From positions 1 to 64,000 of the forward strand of contig JAKZMJ010000021.1 of the NCBI GenBank assembly GCA_030491005.1: a DNA stretch of 64,000 nt, written 5' to 3'. The DNA comes from Sulfurospirillum sp. (GTDB lineage Bacteria; Campylobacterota; Campylobacteria; Campylobacterales; Arcobacteraceae). This document shows, one piece after another, positions 1-7,172 of the stretch (the stretch's first letter is position 1; each line of letters starts with the position of its first letter). The position numbers and the translations under genes are program-made. A model generated the notes under the pieces. It was not told the origin of the DNA. It searched no databases and worked only from the letters and a program-made list of their open reading frames with translations.

Positions 1-89
1 GTTGGATTATACTGTGCAGTGGTCTCATTCTGATATTTTTTAATAAATATTTGGAAAGTGGTTTTTAAATGCTATTTTTAGAGGTTCCC
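1..89 (+). mobile_element. Possible right-end remnant of an IS5-like element
   Basis: Bases 74-89 (TTTTTAGAGGTTCCC) match the outer end of the complete IS5-family element at 22458-23835. The reading frame from base 1 is open for ten codons and then stops at 31-33, which would fit the tail of a transposase. The rest of this stretch is not similar to that element, so it would be a different relative cut by the window edge. The match is short and the call is tentative. From 90 to about 190 I see nothing beyond AT-rich sequence. Confidence 0.3.
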
Positions 90-192
90 TATAGAAGAAT
101 ATATCTTGGTGTTTGGGCTTTATTTAGTTTATTTTTTAAGATATGTATTGTATTTTCAAATTTCTTCTGAAAAGTCGATATATTTAAAAAAA

Positions 193-261
193 TAGTTTTT
201 AATATGACTATAAAATTAGCTTATCTGGGGCTATTTTCACAGTCTGTGTGTTTTGTTAGGC
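193..261 (-). other. attC-like recombination site A (degenerate)
   Basis: Read on the minus strand the site opens with GCCTAAC, a full match to the attC R'' consensus RYYYAAC, beginning three bases after the stop codon of the GIY-YIG gene. It folds into an imperfect hairpin: GACTATAAAATTAGC on the left pairs with GCTATTTTCACAGTC on the right around a short loop. The far end, where GTTRRRY is expected, is degenerate. It is one of four similar sites between 193 and 5597. Confidence 0.4.
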
Positions 262-263
262 AT

Positions 264-701
264 TTAAGCCTCTTTGTTCAGTAATGGTAGTTTTTTATAT
301 TGACTAAAATGTGCTTGTATCATTTTTGCTTCACTAAATGAAGGTATCTCTTGATATTCTTTGTCAAATGTTGTAATCCATAAAAATTCTAATTTGTCAA
401 ATTCATATTTTTTGATTTGATTTTGAAAATATTTTTTTCTTATAATACCATCTTGTTTTTTAGTTAATCTTTCTGCAATACCTTGACTTCTAAATGTTCC
501 ATCATTTACCATTGTTCCTGATTTTCCAATATAAACTATATCTTTAGATAAATTTTTTATGGAATAAATTATATATATTCCATAACTATTTGGAACTTTA
601 TTTTTTCTCATAATATCATTTATGATTTCATCTTTTTTTAATTCAAATATCCCATATCGATTGGTTTTTTTATATTCTTCTATTAAATTTTGAATTGTCA
701 T
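264..701 (-). CDS. GIY-YIG domain protein
   Basis: This 145-residue protein has a GIY-YIG nuclease-like core: GIY at residues 41-43, YIG at 57-59, a basic helix with Arg71 and Arg78, and a candidate metal-binding Glu125 followed by PLLN at 140-143. GIY-YIG domains cut DNA using one metal ion. No other domain is visible, so the substrate is unknown; it may act alone or as a defence accessory. The ATG at 701 has a GGATG ribosome site. The gene lies between two attC-like hairpins, with GTTAGGC about 25 bases before its start and GCCTAAC straight after its stop, which is how a single integron cassette is built. The domain call is good and the role is open. Confidence 0.65.
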   Translation of the reverse strand: MTIQNLIEEYKKTNRYGIFELKKDEIINDIMRKNKVPNSYGIYIIYSIKNLSKDIVYIGKSGTMVNDGTFRSQGIAERLTKKQDGIIRKKYFQNQIKKYEFDKLEFLWITTFDKEYQEIPSFSEAKMIQAHFSQYKKLPLLNKEA

Positions 702-723
702 AAAAATTCATCCTTTAAGTGAT

Positions 724-856
724 GCCTAACGCATAAAGTGAAGGACAAGATGGATTTATGCAAGAAATATTTAGTCTTTAAAGTATCTAATTTGATACGA
801 TAAAAGCTCGGTATTTTCGCAAGGTAATCTTGTTCTCTTCCTCTGTTTTGTTGTGT
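724..856 (-). other. attC-like recombination site B
   Basis: On the minus strand it runs from ACACAAC (near-match to RYYYAAC), about 10 bases after the RhuM stop codon, to GTTAGGC (full match to GTTRRRY), about 25 bases before the GIY-YIG start codon. The arms are complementary over about 30 bases with bulges; the best stretch pairs ACAAGAT with ATCTTGT. At about 133 bp it is within the attC size range. No T-run follows the hairpin, so it does not look like a terminator. Confidence 0.5.
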
Positions 857-866
857 GTATCAACTA

Positions 867-1871
867 CTAAATGTTAATCTTACCTAGTAATATATCAAAA
901 TCACTCTGATATGATTTATTTTGTATTACTTTATATTTTTCAAATTCATTTATGGCAAACTCTTTTGCAATTTGGGCTGTAACTTTTCCAGAATTTTGTA
1001 AAATATCATGTTCATTAAATTCTAAAAAAGTATTTAGTTTTTTACTCCAATCATTTATAGTCATAGGAATTTGTTTTTCTGCTTGATGTTCTGCATAATC
1101 AAGATACATAGTTACAATTCTATTTAAGGTTTTTAACTCTTTTTCTTCTAAATAATTTTTAGCTACTATAACATCAGTTTTTCTAATTCTTCCTGTTGGG
1201 GCAGTTTTCCAAGTGCTTAATCCCATATTATCTTTTTCGTGATTTGCTCTTGAATATATTATTTCTGATGCTGTTTGTTTTGTTATCGCCCAATGTAATT
1301 TATTTTGAACTGTAGCAAAAAAATCTTTTGTATATTGTGAGTTTTTATCATAATCAATACTACATTCGGAATAAATATCTGTTATTTGCTGATAAAATCT
1401 TCTTTCACTAGAACGAATATCTTTTATTCGTTCTAATTGTTCTTTAAAATAATCTTTTCCAAATGGTTGTTCAGGATTTTTAAGTCTTTCATCATCCATT
1501 GTAAAACCTTTGATGATGTACTCTTGAAGTCTTTTAGTTGCCCATTGTCTAAATCTCACACCTTGTATTGATTTTACTCTATATCCAACGGAAATAATAG
1601 TATCAAGATTATAATAATTTGGTGCTTTTTGCTGGAATTCGGAATTCCCGAATTTCTGTATAACCTCTGATTCTATAAGCTCTTCATCTTTAAAAATATT
1701 TTTAATATGCTCATTGATTGTTGATTTTGCCTTACCAAATAATTGTGCCATTTGTTCTTGTGTGAGCCAAATATTTTCATTGTGTACTAATGCATCTACT
1801 TTTATATCTTGATTATCTGATTTGTAGATTAGAAATTGAGCTCTTGTTTTTATCTGTAGATTTTTTTGCAT
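867..1871 (-). CDS. RhuM family protein
   Basis: This 334-residue protein is recognised as RhuM family. Its N-terminal region (about 25-75) has the DNA-binding-like stretch WLTQEQMAQLFG followed by STINEHIKNI. The middle carries the conserved YNLDTIISVGYRVKS and the FRQWAT..L motif (about 85-115), and the C-terminal half is the long helical part typical of the family. RhuM proteins are named after a Salmonella pathogenicity-island gene, their biochemistry is poorly known, and they often sit in restriction or defence loci. The start is 31 bases after the HNH gene stop, so it is probably the third gene of an ATPase-HNH-RhuM operon. An attC-like site follows its stop codon. Confidence 0.8.
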   Translation of the reverse strand: MQKNLQIKTRAQFLIYKSDNQDIKVDALVHNENIWLTQEQMAQLFGKAKSTINEHIKNIFKDEELIESEVIQKFGNSEFQQKAPNYYNLDTIISVGYRVKSIQGVRFRQWATKRLQEYIIKGFTMDDERLKNPEQPFGKDYFKEQLERIKDIRSSERRFYQQITDIYSECSIDYDKNSQYTKDFFATVQNKLHWAITKQTASEIIYSRANHEKDNMGLSTWKTAPTGRIRKTDVIVAKNYLEEKELKTLNRIVTMYLDYAEHQAEKQIPMTINDWSKKLNTFLEFNEHDILQNSGKVTAQIAKEFAINEFEKYKVIQNKSYQSDFDILLGKINI

Positions 1872-1902
1872 CAGTTTTCACCTTTTGTTATATGATATAT
1901 TT

Positions 1903-2847
1903 TCATATCAGTCCTAATTCTTCGGAGATGTCTTTTATGAGTTTATTCAAAGGTCTCTTATCAATGTTTTCATTTTCAATATGATGCCCTAAAAGTAATC
2001 TTTTAATCTCATTAGTATCTTTAAATATTTTAGTAGATTCTTTAAATTCATTAACAATATTATCTAGGGCATCTTTATTATATGCTCTTGAAAAATCAAC
2101 TAACTCCAATACTTTATCTTTATGAGAATTATATAAAGTTTCTAATACAAAATCTTTGACATGATTATCTGCTTTTAATTTATCATTTTTACTTATATTT
2201 TGTCTATCTTTCAAGACAATATTAAACTCATCTTTTTTTGTAATTAATGATAATAATTTTTTATCTGTATTGAATTTTTTTATTTTATTAAAGTCATCAA
2301 AATATGGGTGGATATGAGTGTTATAGTTAAATTGTGATTGACCTTTTATAACTGAATTACATATATGACAAGATGGAATTAAATTATATAAAGATAAAGC
2401 AAATATAGGATGTTCTTTTTTACATAAAAAGTGATCAAACTCTGGTCTTGTTGCTTTATTAGTAACTGATTTAATTGTAAATGTATAGTTTCTATTGCAA
2501 TAAGGACAAACATTTAGATTTAACTCTTTTGCTAAATTATAAGCATCATAGTGTTTGTTAGATTTAATAATAAATTTTTTATAACCATTTGATGAACCTG
2601 ATTTAGTCTCTTCTTCTTTTTGCGAACCAATAAATGCAAGCTCTAACTGTCTTTTATCAATATTTTTAGTTTCCTTAATAATACATTCAAATTCATTATT
2701 TTTTGCTAATATTATTCTTTTTAAATTATTCGTTACAAACAGTCTTTTACTCTTTGGAGTAATAAGCTTTAGTCTAACCAGTGATTCAACACCATCAAAA
2801 TAATCTGTTTCTAATTTATTTATATTTGATATATTAATTTTAATCAT
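1903..2847 (-). CDS. HNH endonuclease, PtuB-like partner of the ATPase
   Basis: This 314-residue protein has a zinc-ribbon HNH nuclease core: CPYC at residues 114-117, catalytic-type Asp138-His139 in the FDHF context, and CHIC-N at 160-164. The C-terminal third is helical and charged. The gene overlaps the ATPase gene by 8 bases, so the two are translationally coupled. A long ABC-type ATPase followed by an HNH nuclease of this kind is the arrangement of Septu (PtuA/PtuB), in which the ATPase scaffold holds the nuclease until phage infection. Similar pairs also act as effectors of retron Ec78, but I see no reverse transcriptase here. The HNH call is firm; the Septu assignment is by architecture. 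Confidence 0.7.
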   Translation of the reverse strand: MIKINISNINKLETDYFDGVESLVRLKLITPKSKRLFVTNNLKRIILAKNNEFECIIKETKNIDKRQLELAFIGSQKEEETKSGSSNGYKKFIIKSNKHYDAYNLAKELNLNVCPYCNRNYTFTIKSVTNKATRPEFDHFLCKKEHPIFALSLYNLIPSCHICNSVIKGQSQFNYNTHIHPYFDDFNKIKKFNTDKKLLSLITKKDEFNIVLKDRQNISKNDKLKADNHVKDFVLETLYNSHKDKVLELVDFSRAYNKDALDNIVNEFKESTKIFKDTNEIKRLLLGHHIENENIDKRPLNKLIKDISEELGLI

Positions 2848-4504
2848 TTTTTGACTTTTTTAAAGCATTTAACTTCTTTTCTAATATATTGATTTCATCA
2901 TCTAACGACAATAGCATAGAATAATTAGTATATTTTTCATTATATAATTCTAATAATTGTCTTTTGATTACTGGCTCTCCTATTAAATTTATAATATTTA
3001 GAGCTTCATTTTTACTTGTTATTTGAGATGTATCATTATTAACAATAAAATTATAAACATCATTAATCTTCCCCTTAGCAAACTCACCCATAAGTCCATC
3101 CTCCATAAAAAAACCGTGAGATAAAAGAGTATGTATATTTGCACCAAATGGATTTATTTTTGTTGTTTTACTTACATTTTTTCCATCTTTTAGGAATATT
3201 ATATTTTCTTTTGGTAAATCAGATAGTAAAAAGGGAGAATGAGAAGATAAAATAATATGAATATTTTTATTTTTAAAATTACTTGTAAAAAAATCAACCA
3301 AATACTCTATATAATTCTTTTGCCATTTTGGATGAAGTGTTGTTTCACCCTCGTCAATAAATAGAAATATATTATCTTCTCTTTCAAGTTTATAAAAATT
3401 TGAGAATTGTAATAAAAAAGTATTTTGTCCACTACTTAAAATAGGTGTCCAATCAAAGTCTAAAAAAGAAGATAATATTTTTTGTACTTTTTCATAATTC
3501 TTGATGAAATCATTTTCAATATCACTTATTTTTAATTTTATTGTATAATTATCAGTCTTCTGAAACTGTTTTTTCTGAGTTTCTAAAAATATTTTAATAG
3601 TGTTTATGTTGCTACTAAATATAGTTTCTTTAAATATTTCATTTAATATATCTATATCGTAGTTATTAGTCATCTTCGTTTCAACTTGATTTATAGATTT
3701 GAGGAGTTCATCTTTTAAGGATTTATAATTTGCGATAAAAAAAGTAAATATAACTCTTTCTTGTAGATATTCAAAAAAGTTATCTCCATCTCTTTTAATA
3801 TCTTTTAAAAATCTCAATTTACCTTTATATTCTTTTTTTTCATCATCTCTTAATATAGCAATATTTATAGTTAATGATGTTGGAGTATTAAATGGAATTT
3901 TAAATTTTTTACCATTTTTTAATAATTTTATAGTGTTTTCTATTAAACCACTTTGAAAAATCTTAAATAAATTTTTAATATTTATATCTTTATAAATTAC
4001 ATTATTTAACATATCATTAGATAATGTTTCTACAGGTGAAAAGTTATATTTATTATTATAATTATGTTTATTATTGGTAAAGGTATTATCTAAAATCGGT
4101 GTGTAAAAAGCTAATATATTATCAAGTTTTGGAGTTTTGGTAATGGCTATTTGAAAAGTATTCTTTGTCTTTAGACTACCTATACTTATTTTGTTATTAT
4201 GACATTCTTTTAACTTTACACCATAGCATTCTAATTCATTGTCAATTTTTATAATTATAAAGCAATTTTCATTAAATGGATTATTAAATAATAAATCTAA
4301 TATACTACTTTTTCCACTTCCATTCTCGCCAACTATAGCAGTAATATTAATATTTTTAGGAAAAATACTTATGCAATCATTATTTTTTTTTACAAGTAAT
4401 TTATGGATACTCGTATCATAATTACAATCAAACTTAGGACTAAAATTAAAACCTTCATTTTCTATATTGTTATACTTCCCTACCCATAAATAAACTAATT
4501 CCAA
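2840..4504 (-). CDS. ABC/SMC-like ATPase, PtuA-like
   Basis: This 554-residue cytoplasmic ATPase has Walker A GENGSGKSS at residues 59-67, an ABC signature LSSGQ near 357, and Walker B FLFIDEGETTLHPKWQ near 383, with an H-loop-like SSHSPFLLSD beyond. The insert between is helical, and the last 60 residues form a predicted coiled coil. This is the AAA_15/OLD-like class common in defence systems. Its 3' end overlaps the HNH gene by 8 bases. In Septu the PtuA ATPase forms a multimeric scaffold that regulates PtuB. The ATG at 4504 is the first codon after the upstream gap. OLD-family TOPRIM nucleases were considered, but no TOPRIM motif follows the ATPase. Confidence 0.7.
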   Translation of the reverse strand: MELVYLWVGKYNNIENEGFNFSPKFDCNYDTSIHKLLVKKNNDCISIFPKNINITAIVGENGSGKSSILDLLFNNPFNENCFIIIKIDNELECYGVKLKECHNNKISIGSLKTKNTFQIAITKTPKLDNILAFYTPILDNTFTNNKHNYNNKYNFSPVETLSNDMLNNVIYKDINIKNLFKIFQSGLIENTIKLLKNGKKFKIPFNTPTSLTINIAILRDDEKKEYKGKLRFLKDIKRDGDNFFEYLQERVIFTFFIANYKSLKDELLKSINQVETKMTNNYDIDILNEIFKETIFSSNINTIKIFLETQKKQFQKTDNYTIKLKISDIENDFIKNYEKVQKILSSFLDFDWTPILSSGQNTFLLQFSNFYKLEREDNIFLFIDEGETTLHPKWQKNYIEYLVDFFTSNFKNKNIHIILSSHSPFLLSDLPKENIIFLKDGKNVSKTTKINPFGANIHTLLSHGFFMEDGLMGEFAKGKINDVYNFIVNNDTSQITSKNEALNIINLIGEPVIKRQLLELYNEKYTNYSMLLSLDDEINILEKKLNALKKSKND

Positions 4505-4572
4505 AATTTTATCCTATATATTTATGGATATCATTATATCATATAAAAGTTCGTATGTAATAAGTTTTACTA

Positions 4573-4700
4573 TTACTTCATAGGATCAAAAAATGACAAT
4601 ATAGGTACATCCAATGCTTTAGAAATTTGTATATTTGAATTAGATTAAATCTTTTTCCATTTTTAGACTTAATGAAACTTTCGGGTGCCAGAATAATAAC
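4573..4700 (-). pseudogene. Decayed Cro/CI-type (XRE) regulator fragment
   Basis: In the 375-base gap before the ATPase gene, minus-strand translation gives pieces typical of the end of an XRE helix-turn-helix protein: APESFISK then NGKRFNLIQ in one frame, and QISKALDVPILSFFDPMK with a stop in another. At least one frameshift separates them and there is no proper start. It may be the relic of a regulator for the downstream ATPase-HNH-RhuM genes. The rest of the gap (4505-4572 and 4701-4787) shows nothing recognisable. Confidence 0.4.
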
Positions 4701-4787
4701 TTTACCTTATAATTAACTAGGTAATCATCAACCATTTTTTTCTTTCAATTTTTTTTGTACTATTAAATATTAGTTAAATTTTACGAT

Positions 4788-4859
4788 GGATAACGCTTTG
4801 CTTACCTGAAAATTTGGAGTGAAGCGTAAAATTTTTCAGAGTACAGCAATTTGTTAGTA
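4788..4859 (-). other. attC-like recombination site C
   Basis: This is a compact 72-bp hairpin. On the plus strand the arms are TAACGCTTTGCTTACCTGAA (4791 onward) and TTTTTCAGAGTACAGCAATT then TGTTA (ending 4856), complementary with small bulges and with TAAC/GTTA at the base of the stem. It starts about 20 bases after the stop codon of the phospholipase-like gene. The core boxes are TACTAAC and GTTATCC on the minus strand, partial matches to the attC consensus. There is no T-tract. Confidence 0.5.
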
Positions 4860-4879
4860 GATTTATATTTCAATATTAA

Positions 4880-5491
4880 TTATTTCCGTTGAAAAATAAC
4901 CTTTGTACCACGACCTGATTTAATCCTTCCATCAACTTTATAACATGAAGGAGTTTCAACTATGGAACACAAACCTTTGGCAACAAATAAAAAAGGTAAT
5001 TGAATTACATAATATGCCTTATCTATCGCATATGCTAAAGATTCTCCAACAAAACTTGTACCTGTATCTACTGCTGTCATAGCTTTAATGGGTAGGCTTG
5101 GGATACTAGCTTCAGTACCTGCCATATTACACCCTGTAACAGCAAAGTATAAACGAATAGTTGATACTATTGGTTTCTCAAATGTTTTATACTCTTCACC
5201 AGCAACTACTTTTCGACCTTTCCATTTGTTTTCTTTGATGACAAACAATTCTTTAAGAAGGTTGTTGTCACATGCACAAGAAAAATACCCTTTTTTTGCA
5301 TAACATTTATCATGTCTCATACACACAGCATCAACTTCATCTATAGGTATAGGGTTTGTACCGTCAATAGGGTGTGATGGGCCACACCAATTTCCATAAA
5401 CTGGAAATTTCCCTTCTGAACTTATATTTTTTGTAGTTGATGAACATCCAGAAAATAATACTAGAAAAACTAAAATAATAAATAATCTCAT
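4880..5491 (-). CDS. Phospholipase A2-like lipoprotein
   Basis: This 203-residue protein starts with a lipoprotein signal: hydrophobic residues 3-13, then LFSGC with the lipidated Cys16. The mature part has WCGP at 35-38 and the phospholipase A2-like stretch AVCMRHDKCY at 55-64, with His60-Asp61 as the catalytic pair, disulphide-type cysteines at 57, 63, 72 and 74, and Asp75 in the position of the second catalytic Asp. This fits a secreted or membrane-anchored enzyme that hydrolyses phospholipids, though the activity is inferred. It stands alone between two attC-like hairpins, 11 bases upstream and 20 bases downstream, as expected of one cassette. The family call rests on the HD and cysteine pattern. 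Confidence 0.6.
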   Translation of the reverse strand: MRLFIILVFLVLFSGCSSTTKNISSEGKFPVYGNWCGPSHPIDGTNPIPIDEVDAVCMRHDKCYAKKGYFSCACDNNLLKELFVIKENKWKGRKVVAGEEYKTFEKPIVSTIRLYFAVTGCNMAGTEASIPSLPIKAMTAVDTGTSFVGESLAYAIDKAYYVIQLPFLFVAKGLCSIVETPSCYKVDGRIKSGRGTKVIFQRK

Positions 5492-5502
5492 TTTCTTCCT
5501 TT

Positions 5503-5597
5503 GATAACTCTTAGTTAATCAACATTTTAGCATACATAATATTAAAATTTTATGTAAGTTTAAATGCTAAAATGTTTGCTTCTACGCCTTGTTATAT
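5503..5597 (-). other. attC-like recombination site D
   Basis: This is a strong inverted repeat. AACATTTTAGCAT at 5521-5533 is exactly complementary to ATGCTAAAATGTT at 5563-5575, inside weaker outer arms that end in GATAAC (5503) and GTTATAT (5591). On the minus strand it ends 11 bases before the lipoprotein start codon. The upstream cassette reading frame ends inside it at 5582-5584, a common feature of cassettes. Confidence 0.5.
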
Positions 5598-5719
5598 GAA
5601 CCATTAAGAGATGTATGGTCTTTTTGTGAATTATTTATAATTATTTGAATCATTACAATAAAAGGATAAATATCATTATATATTTTCATATTAGAATCTA
5701 AAATATATTTACTTAACTT
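5582..5719 (-). pseudogene. 3' tail of a cassette gene cut by an IS4-family insertion
   Basis: The minus strand is open from the insertion-sequence edge at about 5719 to a TAG at 5582-5584 inside attC-like site D. The predicted tail contains KIYNDIYPFIVMIQ and ends in LNGSYNKA. It matches no family I know. Its upstream part is missing, so the IS4 copy probably landed inside this cassette. A short complete ORF beginning at an internal ATG cannot be excluded. Confidence 0.35.
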
Positions 5720-5721
5720 AC

Positions 5722-7089
5722 TTAACTATCGCACCTAAAACCAAGTAACTTCTGTGTCACATCCTTTAATATATCAATAATAGTAGTAAAATCATCATTT
5801 CTATTTACAATCTCTTCTATTTGTGCTATTTCATTGAGTATTAATATAAATGTTTGCATAGCAATTGCTAAAGTATGTAGTTCACATTCTAAATCTTTAA
5901 ACAATCCACCTATAGTTTTAGGTTCATGACTAATACGATTGATATAACTAACTATATTATATGTAAAAAATGATAGTGTTATTCTAGCAATAAGAGCTTC
6001 ATATATTCTATTTTCTTCTGTACTAAATCCAAAGTGTTCACGAAGCTCTTTATAGCCTTGTTCTATATCCCATCTTCTTCTATAAGTCTCAATAATTGTT
6101 TCGTCTGAGATATCTAAATCTGTTGATACAATTGGTATTAATTTATCTGATGTTTTTAAAAATACTATTTTTATTTTACCAGCTTTTTTATGTTCAACTA
6201 CAACTGAAAAATATTTATATTTAACTTTTTTGCCATAGGTTCCAGACTTTATATCTTTTAGTTTTTTATATTTATCATAGATACCTGTTAGTGTTTTTCT
6301 ATCTCCTAAAAAGTTCCATATTTTATTGTTATTTGCTACTCTTGTAATAACTTTTAATCCTAGTTCATTCATCTCTTTAATGAATGAAGGTTTACTATAC
6401 CAACTATCAACAAGTAAATAATCAGCATATATACCACTATTTACAGCTCTTTTAACCATATCAATTGCTATTTGTGATTTGCCTTTTAGTGTCTCTAGTC
6501 TTCTTATGTGAGCATTACTTCTATAATCTACAATATTAGTAAAATTTTCTAGTGCTACTCTTGCATATTTATTTGTAGCAATTGCAAAGTCTAACATCAA
6601 GTTAGAGAAACCATCACTATAGTTTAAAGATACAACATTAATTCCTCTAATAGTTCGTTTTTCTTTATTACTCCATAAGTAGTCACTACTACCCTCTATA
6701 TTTTTACCAACTTTTCCCTCAACTGTATCATCAATAATTAAAACTCTTACAGCTTTTTTATCTTGTACTTTATGAAGTAATTTTAGTATCTTTAATGTTG
6801 ATAAAGATAGTAGTTTTCTCCAGTTGTAGTTACTATTACTAAGTAATCTATAATAAACATCTTTCTTTAAACTATCATCACTTTGATTTGAAAATGTTGA
6901 TATCTTTTTATTCATAACCAACATATAGACAAAATGAATAACTACCATATAAACACTAACACCATCTTTCTTAGTGAATTTACTTTGAGATAAAATTGTT
7001 TTTATATTTAGTACTTGCATTGTCTTGAAAATTGGATTTTTTAGCTTGTCATTTATAATATTAGTTATTTTCTCTTGAATATTCATCAA
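5722..7089 (-). CDS. IS4-family transposase (copy 1)
   Basis: This 455-residue DDE transposase has the first catalytic Asp region as LIIDDTVEGKVGK (about 117-129), the second as LLVDSWYSKPSF (about 225-236), and the IS4 signature Y-x2-R-x3-E-x6-K as YRRRWDIEQGYKELREHFG (about 335-353). It is full length and differs from copy 2 at only a handful of residues (for example Asn versus Asp at the IEGSS approach, and Ala versus Glu in LDFAIAT). The stop codon lies inside the left terminal repeat. Confidence 0.9.
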   Translation of the reverse strand: MMNIQEKITNIINDKLKNPIFKTMQVLNIKTILSQSKFTKKDGVSVYMVVIHFVYMLVMNKKISTFSNQSDDSLKKDVYYRLLSNSNYNWRKLLSLSTLKILKLLHKVQDKKAVRVLIIDDTVEGKVGKNIEGSSDYLWSNKEKRTIRGINVVSLNYSDGFSNLMLDFAIATNKYARVALENFTNIVDYRSNAHIRRLETLKGKSQIAIDMVKRAVNSGIYADYLLVDSWYSKPSFIKEMNELGLKVITRVANNNKIWNFLGDRKTLTGIYDKYKKLKDIKSGTYGKKVKYKYFSVVVEHKKAGKIKIVFLKTSDKLIPIVSTDLDISDETIIETYRRRWDIEQGYKELREHFGFSTEENRIYEALIARITLSFFTYNIVSYINRISHEPKTIGGLFKDLECELHTLAIAMQTFILILNEIAQIEEIVNRNDDFTTIIDILKDVTQKLLGFRCDS

Positions 7090-7172
7090 TAAACCTCTTT
7101 TTTAATATCCATATTATAGCTAATAAGCACTGTATAAAAGCTTCTTTGATACTATTTTATAGCTTATTTTTA

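Noticed and set aside
724..856. Hairpins in 193-5597 as ordinary rho-independent terminators
   Set aside because: The stems are bulged, 70-130 bp long, lack T-runs and carry AAC/GTT core boxes at their base. The true terminator in the window (43975-44008) looks quite different. The attC view is kept but at moderate confidence.
2840..4504. OLD-family nuclease (Gabija GajA type)
   Set aside because: No TOPRIM nuclease motif follows the ATPase domain and the partner is an HNH nuclease, not a UvrD-like helicase.
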